Source: Tannerella forsythia
Lineage (GTDB): Bacteria > Bacteroidota > Bacteroidia > Bacteroidales > Tannerellaceae
Length of the DNA stretch: 64,000 nucleotides
Assembly (NCBI RefSeq): GCF_001006485.1
Contig: NZ_JUET01000129.1
Span: 1 to 64,000 of the forward strand
Direction of reading: 5' to 3'
Made by a program: the position numbers and the translations under genes. The notes beneath the pieces are model-generated. The model was not told the origin of the DNA and made no database searches. It saw only the letters and a program-made list of their open reading frames with translations. This document shows, piece after piece, positions 9,041 through 18,760 of the stretch (within the stretch, counting starts at the first letter, position 1; each line of letters begins with the position of its first letter).

Positions 9041-10867
9041 TTACTTTACGATCCGCATCTCACAACGCCGACAATCGAACTCAAGCCTTAAAGAGGTGTC
9101 TTTATATTTGAGGTAGAAAGGTTCTCTATACGGCGATTTCCGTTTGTGATGCACCGGACACCACCCCATGCTGTAACGCAGGCAATGTTTGGTGTACATC
9201 AGCGGCACGCCGTCAAGCGGTCTTTCTTCGTATGCACGCTCAAGCCGCTGCACGCCGTGCCGGCGATAAAACGCTTCGGCTTGTGCGTTATAAATGTTCG
9301 CCGTATAATCGAGCGTCGTGGAAGGGAATGCAACGGTTTCATTGCACACCGGACGCTTGGCATACCGACGGGGATAGCGAATCCGACGCACGGCGAGCAG
9401 TTTTTCTACCGCCTCGCGACGCATCTCGCCCAAAAACGATGAAGGCACGAAATAGTTTTCGCGCATCGTCACCGTAATATCTTCGGCTTCGAACGGTGTC
9501 TCTCCGAGTTTCGATAACTGCATGCGGATATTGTCGGACTGCGGCTTCCGTGCCGACTCATGCGCAAACGTCCGAACGACGGTTACGCAAGCATCCGTCT
9601 CGTCCGTTATCGTCAAAGCAAACCCTGCGGGACAATCGCTCCATTCCATCGTGACCTTGATCTTACGTTCGGCCGACGGCTTCGCCAGCACCGCCTCGAA
9701 ATCATGATCGAAATTGCGGTATAGAACCGTCTTCGATCTTACGGACGGCATCTGAGCGGGAAAGATGCGATGAGCTTCCGTTCGGTTCACACGAAATCCT
9801 TCCAACTCGCCCCGTGCATTGAGGAAGACAAGGCCGTCGCCGTTATGTAAAGGCTTCAGTCCCGATACGGTCAACGAACATCCCTGCACCTCTTTCACCG
9901 TTCCGACCGGTTCGCCGATCGATTTAGGCGTATCAAACGACGTGATCTCCGCCTCCCGACCGTGCAGAAAATATCCCGTAAAGCCCCGGTTGAAACTCTT
10001 CTCCGGACATGGTTCAAACGTGAAAGACGAACGTCCGGCAGAAGCGCGGAAGAACACCGGATGCTTGGCCATGATGGCATCTAAGCGGCGGCGGTAAAAA
10101 GCCGTGATGTTCTTAACATACGACATATCTTTCAGGCGTCCCTCGATCTTGAACGATGTAATGCCGGCATGCATCATCGCTTCGAGATCGTCCGAGCGGT
10201 TCATATCGCGCAGTGAAAGCAAGTGCTTACCGGATGCGATCGTCTTGCCATCCGCATCAACCATCGTATAAGGCAGGCGACAACATTGTGCGCAGGCACC
10301 ACGATTGGCGCTGCGCCCCGTAAGCGCCTGACTCAGGTAACAGCGACCACTGTAACTGACGCATAATGCACCGTGCACAAACGCTTCGAGCGTCACGTTC
10401 GGGGCATGCGCGGCAATCTCCCGTATCTCTTCGAGCGTCAACTCACGCGCCAACACCACCTGCTCGAAGCCTATACGGCCGAGAAACGCCACTTTTTCAG
10501 GAGTACAGTTATCCATCTGCGTACTCGCATGCAACGGAATCGGCGGGATATCGAGACGTGTAATCCCCATATCCTGCACAATCAAAGCATCTGCACCGGC
10601 ATCATAAAGCCGATGGATCATCCGTTCCGCATCCGTCAACTCCCCGTCTCTAAGGATCGTATTCAGAGCAACGTAAATCTTTACATTATATATATGAGCA
10701 AAGTCACACAGCGCACGGATGTCGTCGAGCGAATTACCGGCCGCCGCACGCGCGCCGAACTTCGGCGCACCGATATATACGGCATCGGCCCCGTGAAGCA
10801 CAGCCTCCTTCCCACAGTGCAGGTCTTTGGCCGGCGCAAGTAATTCTATCGGTTGAGCGATCATCAT
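9041..10867 (-). CDS. U32-family protein (RlhA/YegQ type)
   Basis: 608-residue member of the peptidase U32 family. The signature lies in EAFVHGALCVSYSGRC and continues to a cysteine-rich SANRGACAQCCRLPY, whose cysteines may hold an iron-sulfur cluster. Characterised bacterial relatives (RlhA, TrhP) act in prephenate-dependent hydroxylation of rRNA or tRNA pyrimidines, and a true protease role is doubtful; the long C-terminal extension resembles the RlhA layout. I do not assign a target RNA. The start ATG follows the metA stop directly (TGA-ATG-ATG), so the two genes are one transcription unit and probably coupled in translation. It is convergent with metH. Confidence 0.85.
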   Translation of the reverse strand: MMIAQPIELLAPAKDLHCGKEAVLHGADAVYIGAPKFGARAAAGNSLDDIRALCDFAHIYNVKIYVALNTILRDGELTDAERMIHRLYDAGADALIVQDMGITRLDIPPIPLHASTQMDNCTPEKVAFLGRIGFEQVVLARELTLEEIREIAAHAPNVTLEAFVHGALCVSYSGRCYLSQALTGRSANRGACAQCCRLPYTMVDADGKTIASGKHLLSLRDMNRSDDLEAMMHAGITSFKIEGRLKDMSYVKNITAFYRRRLDAIMAKHPVFFRASAGRSSFTFEPCPEKSFNRGFTGYFLHGREAEITSFDTPKSIGEPVGTVKEVQGCSLTVSGLKPLHNGDGLVFLNARGELEGFRVNRTEAHRIFPAQMPSVRSKTVLYRNFDHDFEAVLAKPSAERKIKVTMEWSDCPAGFALTITDETDACVTVVRTFAHESARKPQSDNIRMQLSKLGETPFEAEDITVTMRENYFVPSSFLGEMRREAVEKLLAVRRIRYPRRYAKRPVCNETVAFPSTTLDYTANIYNAQAEAFYRRHGVQRLERAYEERPLDGVPLMYTKHCLRYSMGWCPVHHKRKSPYREPFYLKYKDTSLRLEFDCRRCEMRIVK

Positions 10868-11815
10868 TCAGGCATTAGGGCACGACAAATCTCCGAGCCG
10901 GCCGATGTCGGCAGCGCAAAAAGGAGTCTCCTGATAGACATAGTAGTTCAGCCAGTTGGCAAACAGCAAGTTCGCATGCCCGCGCCAACGCACCAAGGGG
11001 GGCTTCGACGGATCGTCGTCCGTATAATAACCGACAGGCTTTTCAATAGGTAATCCTTTGGCCACATCACGCTTATATTCGCCGTCGAGCGTATCGGGCG
11101 CATACTCCGAGTGACCGGTAATGAAGAACTCGCGTCCTCCGCGTGCCATCATCATGTAAACACCGGCTTCCTCACTCTCGGAAAGGATTTTCAGCTCACG
11201 AACTTGCATGATATCTTCGCGTCGCACCTCCGTGTGGCGACTGTGGGGGACGTAGAACTCATCGTCAAAGCCCCGGAAAATGGAGAGAAACGGATCATTC
11301 AGGGTGTGACGGAAAATACCAAATTGCTTCGCGGGCAAGTCATGCTTCGGTACTCCGTAGAAATGATACAAGGCCGCTTGTGCCGCCCAGCATATATATA
11401 AGGTAGAAGTAACATGTGTCCGAGCCCATTCGAGAATCTGCGTCAACTCATTCCAGTAGGTAACCGCCTCGAAAGGCATCTGCTCGACAGGAGCGCCGGT
11501 GATAATCATCCCGTCGTAGAAACACTCGCGCATCTCATCAAAGTCCTTGTAAAACTCACGCATATGCTCGATCGGAGTATGTTTCGGGGTATGTCCCTTG
11601 ATCTTCATAAGCTCCAACTCGATCTGCAAAGGCGAATTGCTGAGCAATCGTACGAGATCGGTTTCCGTTGTAATCTTCAACGGCATCAGATTGAGCACGA
11701 TCACACGCAACGGACGAATATCCTGCTTCGTTGCCCGTAACGAATCCATCACGAAGATTCGTTCTCTCTTCAACAGCTCAATGGCCGGCAAGTTAGGAGG
11801 TAAGTTTAACGGCAT
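10868..11815 (-). CDS. metA: Homoserine O-acyltransferase, predicted acetyl-CoA type
   Basis: 315-residue MetA-family enzyme that acylates L-homoserine as the first committed step of methionine synthesis. Catalytic residues are in their classic places: C142 (YICWAAQAAL), H235 and E237 (TGHSEYAP). The acyl-CoA selector is in TGAPVEQMPFE: residue 111 is Glu. In the family, Glu at 111 goes with acetyl-CoA and Gly with succinyl-CoA (shown for Bacillus and E. coli enzymes), so despite the usual succinyltransferase name this should make O-acetylhomoserine. First gene of a two-gene operon with the U32 protein, and close to metH, which completes the pathway. Confidence 0.93.
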   Translation of the reverse strand: MPLNLPPNLPAIELLKRERIFVMDSLRATKQDIRPLRVIVLNLMPLKITTETDLVRLLSNSPLQIELELMKIKGHTPKHTPIEHMREFYKDFDEMRECFYDGMIITGAPVEQMPFEAVTYWNELTQILEWARTHVTSTLYICWAAQAALYHFYGVPKHDLPAKQFGIFRHTLNDPFLSIFRGFDDEFYVPHSRHTEVRREDIMQVRELKILSESEEAGVYMMMARGGREFFITGHSEYAPDTLDGEYKRDVAKGLPIEKPVGYYTDDDPSKPPLVRWRGHANLLFANWLNYYVYQETPFCAADIGRLGDLSCPNA

Positions 11816-11866
11816 AAAATATTGAATGAATTATATAAACGGTTATATCGGCAGAGTCCATTGACG

Positions 11867-13117
11867 CTATGGTTGACGATCTCTCATCTCGTTCAACAGC
11901 ATAAGCAGAGACATGTTCACTGTCCGGCGAATATTTTGATCACGAACGTTCGAGAAACGAAATTCGTTGGAAACGACATCGTCTCCGTGAGCGACAGCGA
12001 TCCATACCGTTCCAACAGGCTTCTCCGCCGTACCGCCTCCCGGCCCCGCAAGACCAGAAGTGGCCACCGCATAATCGCAGCCCAAAACCCGCAAGGCTCC
12101 GCGTGCCATCTGCTCGACCACCGGCCGGCTGACAGCCCCGTACCGCTCCAGATCCGTTTCGGAGACATTCAGAAGTTTATGTTTCAATGCATTCGAGTAT
12201 GACACCACACCGCCCACATAGTAGTCCGAACTTCCGGCTACAGATGTCAGCGCCGCGGCAATGGCACCGCCGGTACAACTCTCAGCCGTTCCGACCGTCT
12301 GTCCTCGCGCACGCAGACGCTCACCGACCAGGACTTCGATATCCTTGTCTCCTTCCGGATTGATCTGTCCGTGCAATCTCTGTTCAAGCTCTTTCCGCAA
12401 AGCCGCAAGCGTTGTTTCCGCTTCTTCCGACGTCCGGCTATATGCCGACAGTCGCAGACGAATGATACCAGCCTGCGGCAAATAAGCGAGTTTTACAAAC
12501 GAAGGCAGACGTTTCTCAAAATCGGCCAATTCAATTGCCAAAGCCGACTCGGTATATCCCGTCACCCAACATGTATCATGCTTGATATACAAATCTTGAC
12601 GGAATCTTTTTTTCAGACGGGGAATAACTTCATGCGTCATCAACCACTTCATCTCGGCCGGAACACCGGGCATCGAAACGAAGACTTTGCCGTCGCGCTC
12701 GAACCATGTGCAGGGAGCTGTCCCTGCTTCGTTCCGAATCACAGTCGCTTTGTCGGGCACCAGAGCCTGATTCCGGGTCAGTTCGTTCATCGTCAAATTC
12801 CGACGTGAGAAAATCTTTTCAATATGGGCATACACCTCTTCCGAAAAACGTAACGATGCGTCGAAACAGTCGCATAGCGCGTGCAATGTCAAGTCGTCCG
12901 AGGTTGGCCCTAATCCTCCGGTAATCAAAATCACATCGGCACGACATCCTGCCGCATTGACGGCTGATACGATATTCTCTGCCTTATCGCCTGTAACCGT
13001 CTTATGTACCACCTCGAATCCGTTATCATTCAATAGCGAACCCATCCATGCCGAATTCGTATCTACCACCTGTCCGATAAGCAGTTCATCTCCGATCGTT
13101 ATAATCTCTACAGTCAT
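11867..13117 (-). CDS. cinA: CinA-family protein (NMN amidase / nucleotide-binding)
   Basis: 416 residues with the two expected parts: an N-terminal MoCF-like nucleotide domain (VEIITIGDELLIGQ, then TGGLGPTSDD) and a C-terminal CinA/PncC domain (VGTAESCTGGAIAAALT, later YAVATSGLAGPGGGTAEKPVGT). C-terminal domains of this family deamidate nicotinamide mononucleotide in pyridine nucleotide salvage; the N-terminal part has ADP-ribose pyrophosphatase activity in some members. I start at ATG 13117; the longer frame uses TTG four codons upstream. It lies 32 bp downstream of tsaD on the same strand, a common Bacteroidetes neighbour pair. Confidence 0.92.
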   Translation of the reverse strand: MTVEIITIGDELLIGQVVDTNSAWMGSLLNDNGFEVVHKTVTGDKAENIVSAVNAAGCRADVILITGGLGPTSDDLTLHALCDCFDASLRFSEEVYAHIEKIFSRRNLTMNELTRNQALVPDKATVIRNEAGTAPCTWFERDGKVFVSMPGVPAEMKWLMTHEVIPRLKKRFRQDLYIKHDTCWVTGYTESALAIELADFEKRLPSFVKLAYLPQAGIIRLRLSAYSRTSEEAETTLAALRKELEQRLHGQINPEGDKDIEVLVGERLRARGQTVGTAESCTGGAIAAALTSVAGSSDYYVGGVVSYSNALKHKLLNVSETDLERYGAVSRPVVEQMARGALRVLGCDYAVATSGLAGPGGGTAEKPVGTVWIAVAHGDDVVSNEFRFSNVRDQNIRRTVNMSLLMLLNEMRDRQP

Positions 13118-13149
13118 TTCTTTGTACAATTAAGATTTCGCTTCCCCGA

Positions 13150-14178
13150 CTACAATTCCACCCGCGCGAATGGCGTAGCATCCATCGGACAAAAGATCCG
13201 ATCCCAATATTTAAAATATCCGGTCATGGCCACCATCGCCGCATTATCGGTCGTAAAAGCGTTCGGCGGCAAGTAAATCTTCCAACCAAACCGACGGGCA
13301 TGGTCATGAAACGCATCGCGCAGACCCGAGTTAGCCGAAACCCCTCCGGCCACGGCAACCTCATAAATGCCGAAATCATCGACAGCCTTCCGCAATTTGT
13401 TCATCAGGATGTCGATGACCGTAGCCTGAAGCGAAGCGCAGAGGTCGGCTTTCCGTTGTTCGATAAAATCGGGATTCGTCTTCAACTCATCACGTAACGT
13501 ATAGAGAAATGATGTTTTCAATCCGCTGAAACTGTAATCGTATCCGGGAATATGCGGCTTGCTGAAAACAAACGCTTTCGGGTTGCCCTCATTCGCCAGC
13601 CGATTGACGACCGGCCCGCCCGGATAACCCAGCCCCATCACTTTGGCACATTTGTCGAACGCCTCTCCGGCAGCATCGTCGATCGTTTGGCCCACCACTT
13701 CCATCCGGTCGTAGGCATCCACCTTGATAATCTGCGAATTTCCCCCGGACACCAACAGACAGATAAAAGGAAATGACGGGTGATCGTGGTCTTCGGGAGA
13801 CCGCTTGATAAAATGTGCCAACACATGAGCTTGCAAATGATTGACCTCAATCATTGGAATCCCCAGCGACAAAGCCAGTCCTTTGGCAAAAGAAGTGCCT
13901 ACTAATAACGAGCCTAACAAGCCCGGCCCGCGCGTGAAAGCAATGGCGCTCAATTCCGATTTGTCAATGCCCGCCCGTTTGATCGCTTCCGAAACGACCG
14001 GTACAATATTTTGCTGATGCGCCCGCGACGCAAGCTCCGGCACAACACCGCCATACGCCTCATGTACTGCCTGACCTGCAATCACATTCGAAAGCAGCAC
14101 CCCGTTACGTATCACGGCGCATGATGTATCGTCGCACGAAGATTCGATCCCCAATATCGTTACATTATTATTTGTCAT
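13150..14178 (-). CDS. tsaD: tRNA N6-threonylcarbamoyladenosine transferase TsaD
   Basis: 342 residues, typical length. TsaD transfers the threonylcarbamoyl group to A37 of ANN-decoding tRNAs, with TsaB, TsaC and TsaE (tsaE is also in this window at 62.6 kb). Visible signatures: ILGIESSCDDTSCAV at the N-terminus, the metal-binding pair H114 and H118 in NHLQAHVLAHF, VSGGNSQI in the ATPase core and the C-terminal VAGGVSANSGLR. ATG start. Divergent from tamB, with about 120 bp between TsaD and the probable tamB start. Confidence 0.97.
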   Translation of the reverse strand: MTNNNVTILGIESSCDDTSCAVIRNGVLLSNVIAGQAVHEAYGGVVPELASRAHQQNIVPVVSEAIKRAGIDKSELSAIAFTRGPGLLGSLLVGTSFAKGLALSLGIPMIEVNHLQAHVLAHFIKRSPEDHDHPSFPFICLLVSGGNSQIIKVDAYDRMEVVGQTIDDAAGEAFDKCAKVMGLGYPGGPVVNRLANEGNPKAFVFSKPHIPGYDYSFSGLKTSFLYTLRDELKTNPDFIEQRKADLCASLQATVIDILMNKLRKAVDDFGIYEVAVAGGVSANSGLRDAFHDHARRFGWKIYLPPNAFTTDNAAMVAMTGYFKYWDRIFCPMDATPFARVEL

Positions 14179-14246
14179 ACTAAAGTCTTCGGTTTCGCTT
14201 AACGAAAATTAGGGCACAAAATAACAAAATCTACGGCGATAATGAT

Positions 14247-14254
14247 TAGTTTTG
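14247..14254 (+). promoter_or_regulatory. -7 element for tamB
   Basis: TAGTTTTG matches TAnnTTTG. It lies 46 bp before the ATT at 14301 that I propose as the tamB start, and so supports translation from upstream of the first ordinary start codon. Confidence 0.55.
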
Positions 14255-14300
14255 TGAGTTAAATTTGATTTTCAGGCCGTTCATATAAACAGATCGCAAT

Positions 14301-17300
14301 ATTAAAGCTTTAAAATACATCGTTATATCAGCACTCATCATCGGGTGGATAGGCTATGCGTTTCCCGCATTGCTACTGCATATCCCGATGGTACAGGAGA
14401 GGATTGCATCGGAGGCGGAGAAAGAACTCTCCGCCCTGCTCCACGCGCCCGTTACCGTAGGCAGAGCCGATATCGAATGGTTAAACCGTCTCGTGTTGGG
14501 AGATGTTTCAATCGACGATCAAAACGGACAGAAGATGTTTGAAGCTGATCATATCTCGGCCGGATTCAAAATCTGGCCGTTACTCCACGGACAATGGGTT
14601 TTCACGACTGTCCGCCTGTTTGGTTTCTCGCTGAACATCGAACGGGAGACGCCCGACAGTCCTTTAAACCTTCAATTTGTTATGGATGCCTTTGCATCAA
14701 AAGATACGCTCTCCAAAACGAGTATAGACCTAAAAATCAATTCAATTATGATTCGTCGGGGGCGACTGAGATATGATGTGCTTAATGTACCCTTTCCGGA
14801 TAATCGATTTAGTACCGGACATATTCATTTAGAAGATATTAACGGAAAAATAATATTGCCGTCCTTGCACGCTCCGACCTTTTCGGTAGAGATTCATAAG
14901 CTCAGTATGAAAGAACGATCGGGATTCCGGTTGAATAAGTTATCCGCTTTCGTAACCGGTAATCAGGACAGTGTCACTGTTCGTCAGTTAAAGATACTCT
15001 TGCCACAGACACAATTGCATATTGCCGGCGCTTCCGTCCGAAGCAGCATCGACCGGCTGGTGAAAGGACAGACAGAAGCTCCCGTAGCAATACAGATCGC
15101 TCCTTCTAAAATCAGTCTCAGTGATTTGTCCGCATTTGTGCCGGCCTTTCAACATGCTTCGGAGCCTTTCCGGCTGTCGGCTTCCGCATCGGGAACAGTC
15201 GACAATCTGACAATTAACAACTTAACAGTAACGCAGGGCCGTACCCTATCGCTGAAAGCACAGATGAACCTGAAAAATATCCGGCATCCGAAAAAAAGCT
15301 ATTTATTCGGAAAGGTAAGCAGCTTACAACTGGCGTCAGAAAACTTAGGACGGCTCATCCATAACTTTCAAGAAACGCCCGTCTCGCTTCCTGCCCCCAT
15401 CAACCGACTCGGGATGATCCGTTTTACCGGAGAAATTTCCGGATTTATCGATCAGTTAGTGGCTTTCGGGAAGCTGTCTTCCAACATCGGATCGCTTGAG
15501 ATGGATATGCTTATCGGTCGGGAGAAGGAACACCGATTTGCGACGTATCTGAAAGGTAAAATCTCATCTTCCGAATTGGATATCGCACCTCTGTTCGACG
15601 AAAACACCCCCTATGGAAAAGTTCAATTCAAGGCGGAGTTGGATGCTTCCAAGCCGGCCAACGGGGCGTTTTCCGGCACTGTTCAGGCCAAAATCGACCG
15701 GTTTGAATACGAAAAGTATACATACGAGAACATCTTACTCTCCGGGGGCTTCCGTCCGAAAGAATTCAACGGTACCATCCGCATCGATGACCCGAACGGG
15801 AAACTTCATGCCGAAGGGCTCTTCAACAACAATGGAGAACAGTCGGAATTCAATTTCTCCGCCACGTTGGAACATTTCCGTCCGGACAAGCTACATCTCA
15901 CCGAAAAATATGATTCGCCCGAGCTTTCGTTCCAAGTAAATAGCAATATCACCGGTAACCATATCGATAACTTCCAAGGACAGATTACCATCGACAATCT
16001 GTCATTCCTGACACGTACCGATACTTTTCTACTGAATACGGCACACATTCAGGCATCGGGAATATCCTCCGAACGGAAACTAACAGTCTATTCGGATCTT
16101 TTGAACGGAGAAGTAACCGGCTCCTGTTCTTTCACTCATCTTCTACCTTCGCTGGTGAATCTTATTCGTCCTTATCTTCCTTCGCTGAGCACGACTTTCC
16201 CTCCAAGTACTTCTATCGGAATAGACAGTTATTCCTTTACGATAAACATTGAGAATACCGAACGACTCTCTAAAGCGTTGAAGCTCCCGGTCGCCTTGTT
16301 AGCTCCGTCGCGCATCTTCGGGCACTACGACAATCCGAATGGACGATTCCATCTCAATGCTTCATTACCTCGATTCGAGGTTTCCCAATCCGTCTTCAAA
16401 GATGGTTCCATCGTGTTAAACAATCCGAATGGGGCTATGGAGGCAGAAATACGAACGACTCAACTGCAACAGAAAGGCTCTCGGAATCAAATCCACATCA
16501 AGGCCGATGCCGCCAACGACCGATTGAGGACTTCTTTTACACTGGAAAACAACCGGAAAGACGGAGTTAAAATAGCCCTCTCTTCTTCCACGCAATTTTC
16601 CATAACGGAAGAAGACGGAAGCCAAAGGCTGCTTTCGAAAATCTCTATCGAACCGAACAGAATCATCGTCAAAGATTCCACCTGGGATATCCGGCCGGCC
16701 TCCATCACCATTGATAAAGAAAAGATATCCGTAGACAACGTTCATCTATCTAAAGGCGATCAGTACCTCCGAATCAACGGGACAATCTCTTCTTTCAGCC
16801 CTCAGGAAACCCTCACACTCGATTTGAACGACATTGAGTTAAGCTATATTTTCGACATTGTCAACATTCCCGCTCTGCAATTCGGCGGACGGGCTACCGG
16901 AACTTTCCGCCTGAATGATCTTTACGGAAGCCGCATCATCAATACCAATCTTGAAGTGCACGATTTTTCGTTTAACCGGGTCGTGCAGGGGCGCCTGAAT
17001 CTTTTCAGCGAATGGGATAACGACCAGAACGGTATCCTGCTGCTGGGCACCATCTACAAAGACCGGTCTACATGGACGGATGTGAACGGATACATTTACC
17101 CTGTCGGCGAAAAAGAGGGACTTTCTCTTTATTTCGATGCAAAAGATTTAGATATCGGTCTGTTACGTCCATACCTCAGCTCTTTCACCCAAACCTTTGA
17201 AGGCAGTTGCTATGGGAACCTCCATCTATATGGACCTTTCTCCGACCTCTCCTTCAAAGGAAAGGCGTTGATCCGGAATGGCCGTATTGGAGTCGATTTT

Positions 17301-18737
17301 CTTCAAACGGCATATTCTTTTTCCGATTCGATATTTCTGACTCCGACCACCATCGAAGGCCGAAATATTGTTATTCACGATAAACATGGAAATAAGGGAG
17401 CTGTCGACTTTACCGTACAACACCATCACCTTCGGGATTTCGGTTTTTCAGCCGACATCAAAGCAAACAATCTATTGTTATACGATGCTTCGGAAAGAAT
17501 AAACCCCAACATTTACGGAGTCTTATACGGAACGGGAAATGCCAGCCTTCGAGGCACCGAACGACTTATCCATATCAACGCCAATATGCGAAGCGACCGC
17601 AATACGACAGTCGGCTTCAACTTTGCCAACGGATCATCAGCCGAAGAGTACGATTTCATCCGATTTAAGGACAATCCGACGACAAAAGACAGTACCCTTA
17701 CAAGAACAATCGCACAGGCTGCCAATGACGATGATGAAGGAACGGAAATACGCATCAACATCGTTGCCGATGTAACTCCGGACGCCAAGCTGGAACTGAT
17801 TTTAGACCCTGTCAGCGGAGACAAAATAAAAGGCGACGGAAGCGGCAATCTCCAAATCCAATACGGAACAAGCAGCAATTTGGCCATGTATGGAGGATAT
17901 ACGATCCGTGAAGGAAGCTACAATTTCAGTCTGCAACAATTAATCCGCAAAGACTTTAAGATTCGGGAAGGGAGCCGCATCGATTTTCGTGGCGATCCGC
18001 TGAGTGCACTGCTTAGTCTGGATGCAAGCTATCACTTGAAAGCCAATATCCAAGATTTGGATGAACGCTTGGCTGTGGAAAGCGGTATTCAACGTAACAT
18101 CCCAGTAAACTGCCTGCTGAAACTGAACGGACGACTACAAAACCCGACGATCTCGTTCGATATGGAGTTCCCGAATTCAACCCATGAACTGGCGCGGCAA
18201 GTACGTTCGTTCATCGGCACGGAAGATATGATGACGCGACAGATCGTCTACCTGCTTGTACTCAACAAATTCTATACCCCGGACTACTCAAAAAATGCGT
18301 ATCGGTCGAATGAGTTCAGCGCCATGGCATCTTCGGCTTTGTCGTCGCAGCTCTCCGGCATCCTGAACAGTCTGACCGATAAGGTGCAGATCGGAACGAA
18401 TATCCGCTCTCGTCAAGATGGGGTCACGGATACCGAAGTGGAGATGCTTCTTTCAAGCCAGTTATTAAACAACCGTTTGTTATTTAACGGAAACTTCGGT
18501 TATCGCGACAATTACATTCAAAATAATGCTTTTGTCGGAGAATTTGATCTGGAATATAAACTGACTCCTTCCGGCGAAATACGTCTGAAAGCGTACAGCC
18601 ATGCCAACGACATGTATTACCGATATAATATGAAGTCACCGACCCGACAAGGGGTGGGGCTGATGTTTCACAAAGATTTTTCTACGTTATCGGAGATTTT
18701 CCGGAGGCGAAAAAAGCGTACCGCAAACCTGTTCTAA
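14301..18737 (+). CDS. tamB: Translocation/assembly module protein TamB
   Basis: About 1478 residues of AsmA/TamB-like repeats ending in the conserved DUF490 domain (IQYGTSSNLAMYGGYTIREG, then the C-terminal RLLFNGNFGYRDNY region). TamB proteins span the periplasm as a beta-groove and help outer membrane biogenesis and lipid transport. The first usual start codons (TTG 14370, ATG 14388) would cut the N-terminal membrane anchor: in frame upstream the sequence reads KALKYIVISALIIGWIGYA, a clear signal anchor, and the frame stays open to a stop at 14286. No ATG, GTG or TTG lies in that stretch; ATT at 14301 (reading I/M-K-A-L-K-Y) is the best candidate. If that is wrong, a base error or mutation in the ATG is likely. 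Function confident, start not. Confidence 0.88.
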   Translation: MKALKYIVISALIIGWIGYAFPALLLHIPMVQERIASEAEKELSALLHAPVTVGRADIEWLNRLVLGDVSIDDQNGQKMFEADHISAGFKIWPLLHGQWVFTTVRLFGFSLNIERETPDSPLNLQFVMDAFASKDTLSKTSIDLKINSIMIRRGRLRYDVLNVPFPDNRFSTGHIHLEDINGKIILPSLHAPTFSVEIHKLSMKERSGFRLNKLSAFVTGNQDSVTVRQLKILLPQTQLHIAGASVRSSIDRLVKGQTEAPVAIQIAPSKISLSDLSAFVPAFQHASEPFRLSASASGTVDNLTINNLTVTQGRTLSLKAQMNLKNIRHPKKSYLFGKVSSLQLASENLGRLIHNFQETPVSLPAPINRLGMIRFTGEISGFIDQLVAFGKLSSNIGSLEMDMLIGREKEHRFATYLKGKISSSELDIAPLFDENTPYGKVQFKAELDASKPANGAFSGTVQAKIDRFEYEKYTYENILLSGGFRPKEFNGTIRIDDPNGKLHAEGLFNNNGEQSEFNFSATLEHFRPDKLHLTEKYDSPELSFQVNSNITGNHIDNFQGQITIDNLSFLTRTDTFLLNTAHIQASGISSERKLTVYSDLLNGEVTGSCSFTHLLPSLVNLIRPYLPSLSTTFPPSTSIGIDSYSFTINIENTERLSKALKLPVALLAPSRIFGHYDNPNGRFHLNASLPRFEVSQSVFKDGSIVLNNPNGAMEAEIRTTQLQQKGSRNQIHIKADAANDRLRTSFTLENNRKDGVKIALSSSTQFSITEEDGSQRLLSKISIEPNRIIVKDSTWDIRPASITIDKEKISVDNVHLSKGDQYLRINGTISSFSPQETLTLDLNDIELSYIFDIVNIPALQFGGRATGTFRLNDLYGSRIINTNLEVHDFSFNRVVQGRLNLFSEWDNDQNGILLLGTIYKDRSTWTDVNGYIYPVGEKEGLSLYFDAKDLDIGLLRPYLSSFTQTFEGSCYGNLHLYGPFSDLSFKGKALIRNGRIGVDFLQTAYSFSDSIFLTPTTIEGRNIVIHDKHGNKGAVDFTVQHHHLRDFGFSADIKANNLLLYDASERINPNIYGVLYGTGNASLRGTERLIHINANMRSDRNTTVGFNFANGSSAEEYDFIRFKDNPTTKDSTLTRTIAQAANDDDEGTEIRINIVADVTPDAKLELILDPVSGDKIKGDGSGNLQIQYGTSSNLAMYGGYTIREGSYNFSLQQLIRKDFKIREGSRIDFRGDPLSALLSLDASYHLKANIQDLDERLAVESGIQRNIPVNCLLKLNGRLQNPTISFDMEFPNSTHELARQVRSFIGTEDMMTRQIVYLLVLNKFYTPDYSKNAYRSNEFSAMASSALSSQLSGILNSLTDKVQIGTNIRSRQDGVTDTEVEMLLSSQLLNNRLLFNGNFGYRDNYIQNNAFVGEFDLEYKLTPSGEIRLKAYSHANDMYYRYNMKSPTRQGVGLMFHKDFSTLSEIFRRRKKRTANLF

Positions 18738-18760
18738 GTAAACAAGTCTTCCGCTCTTTT

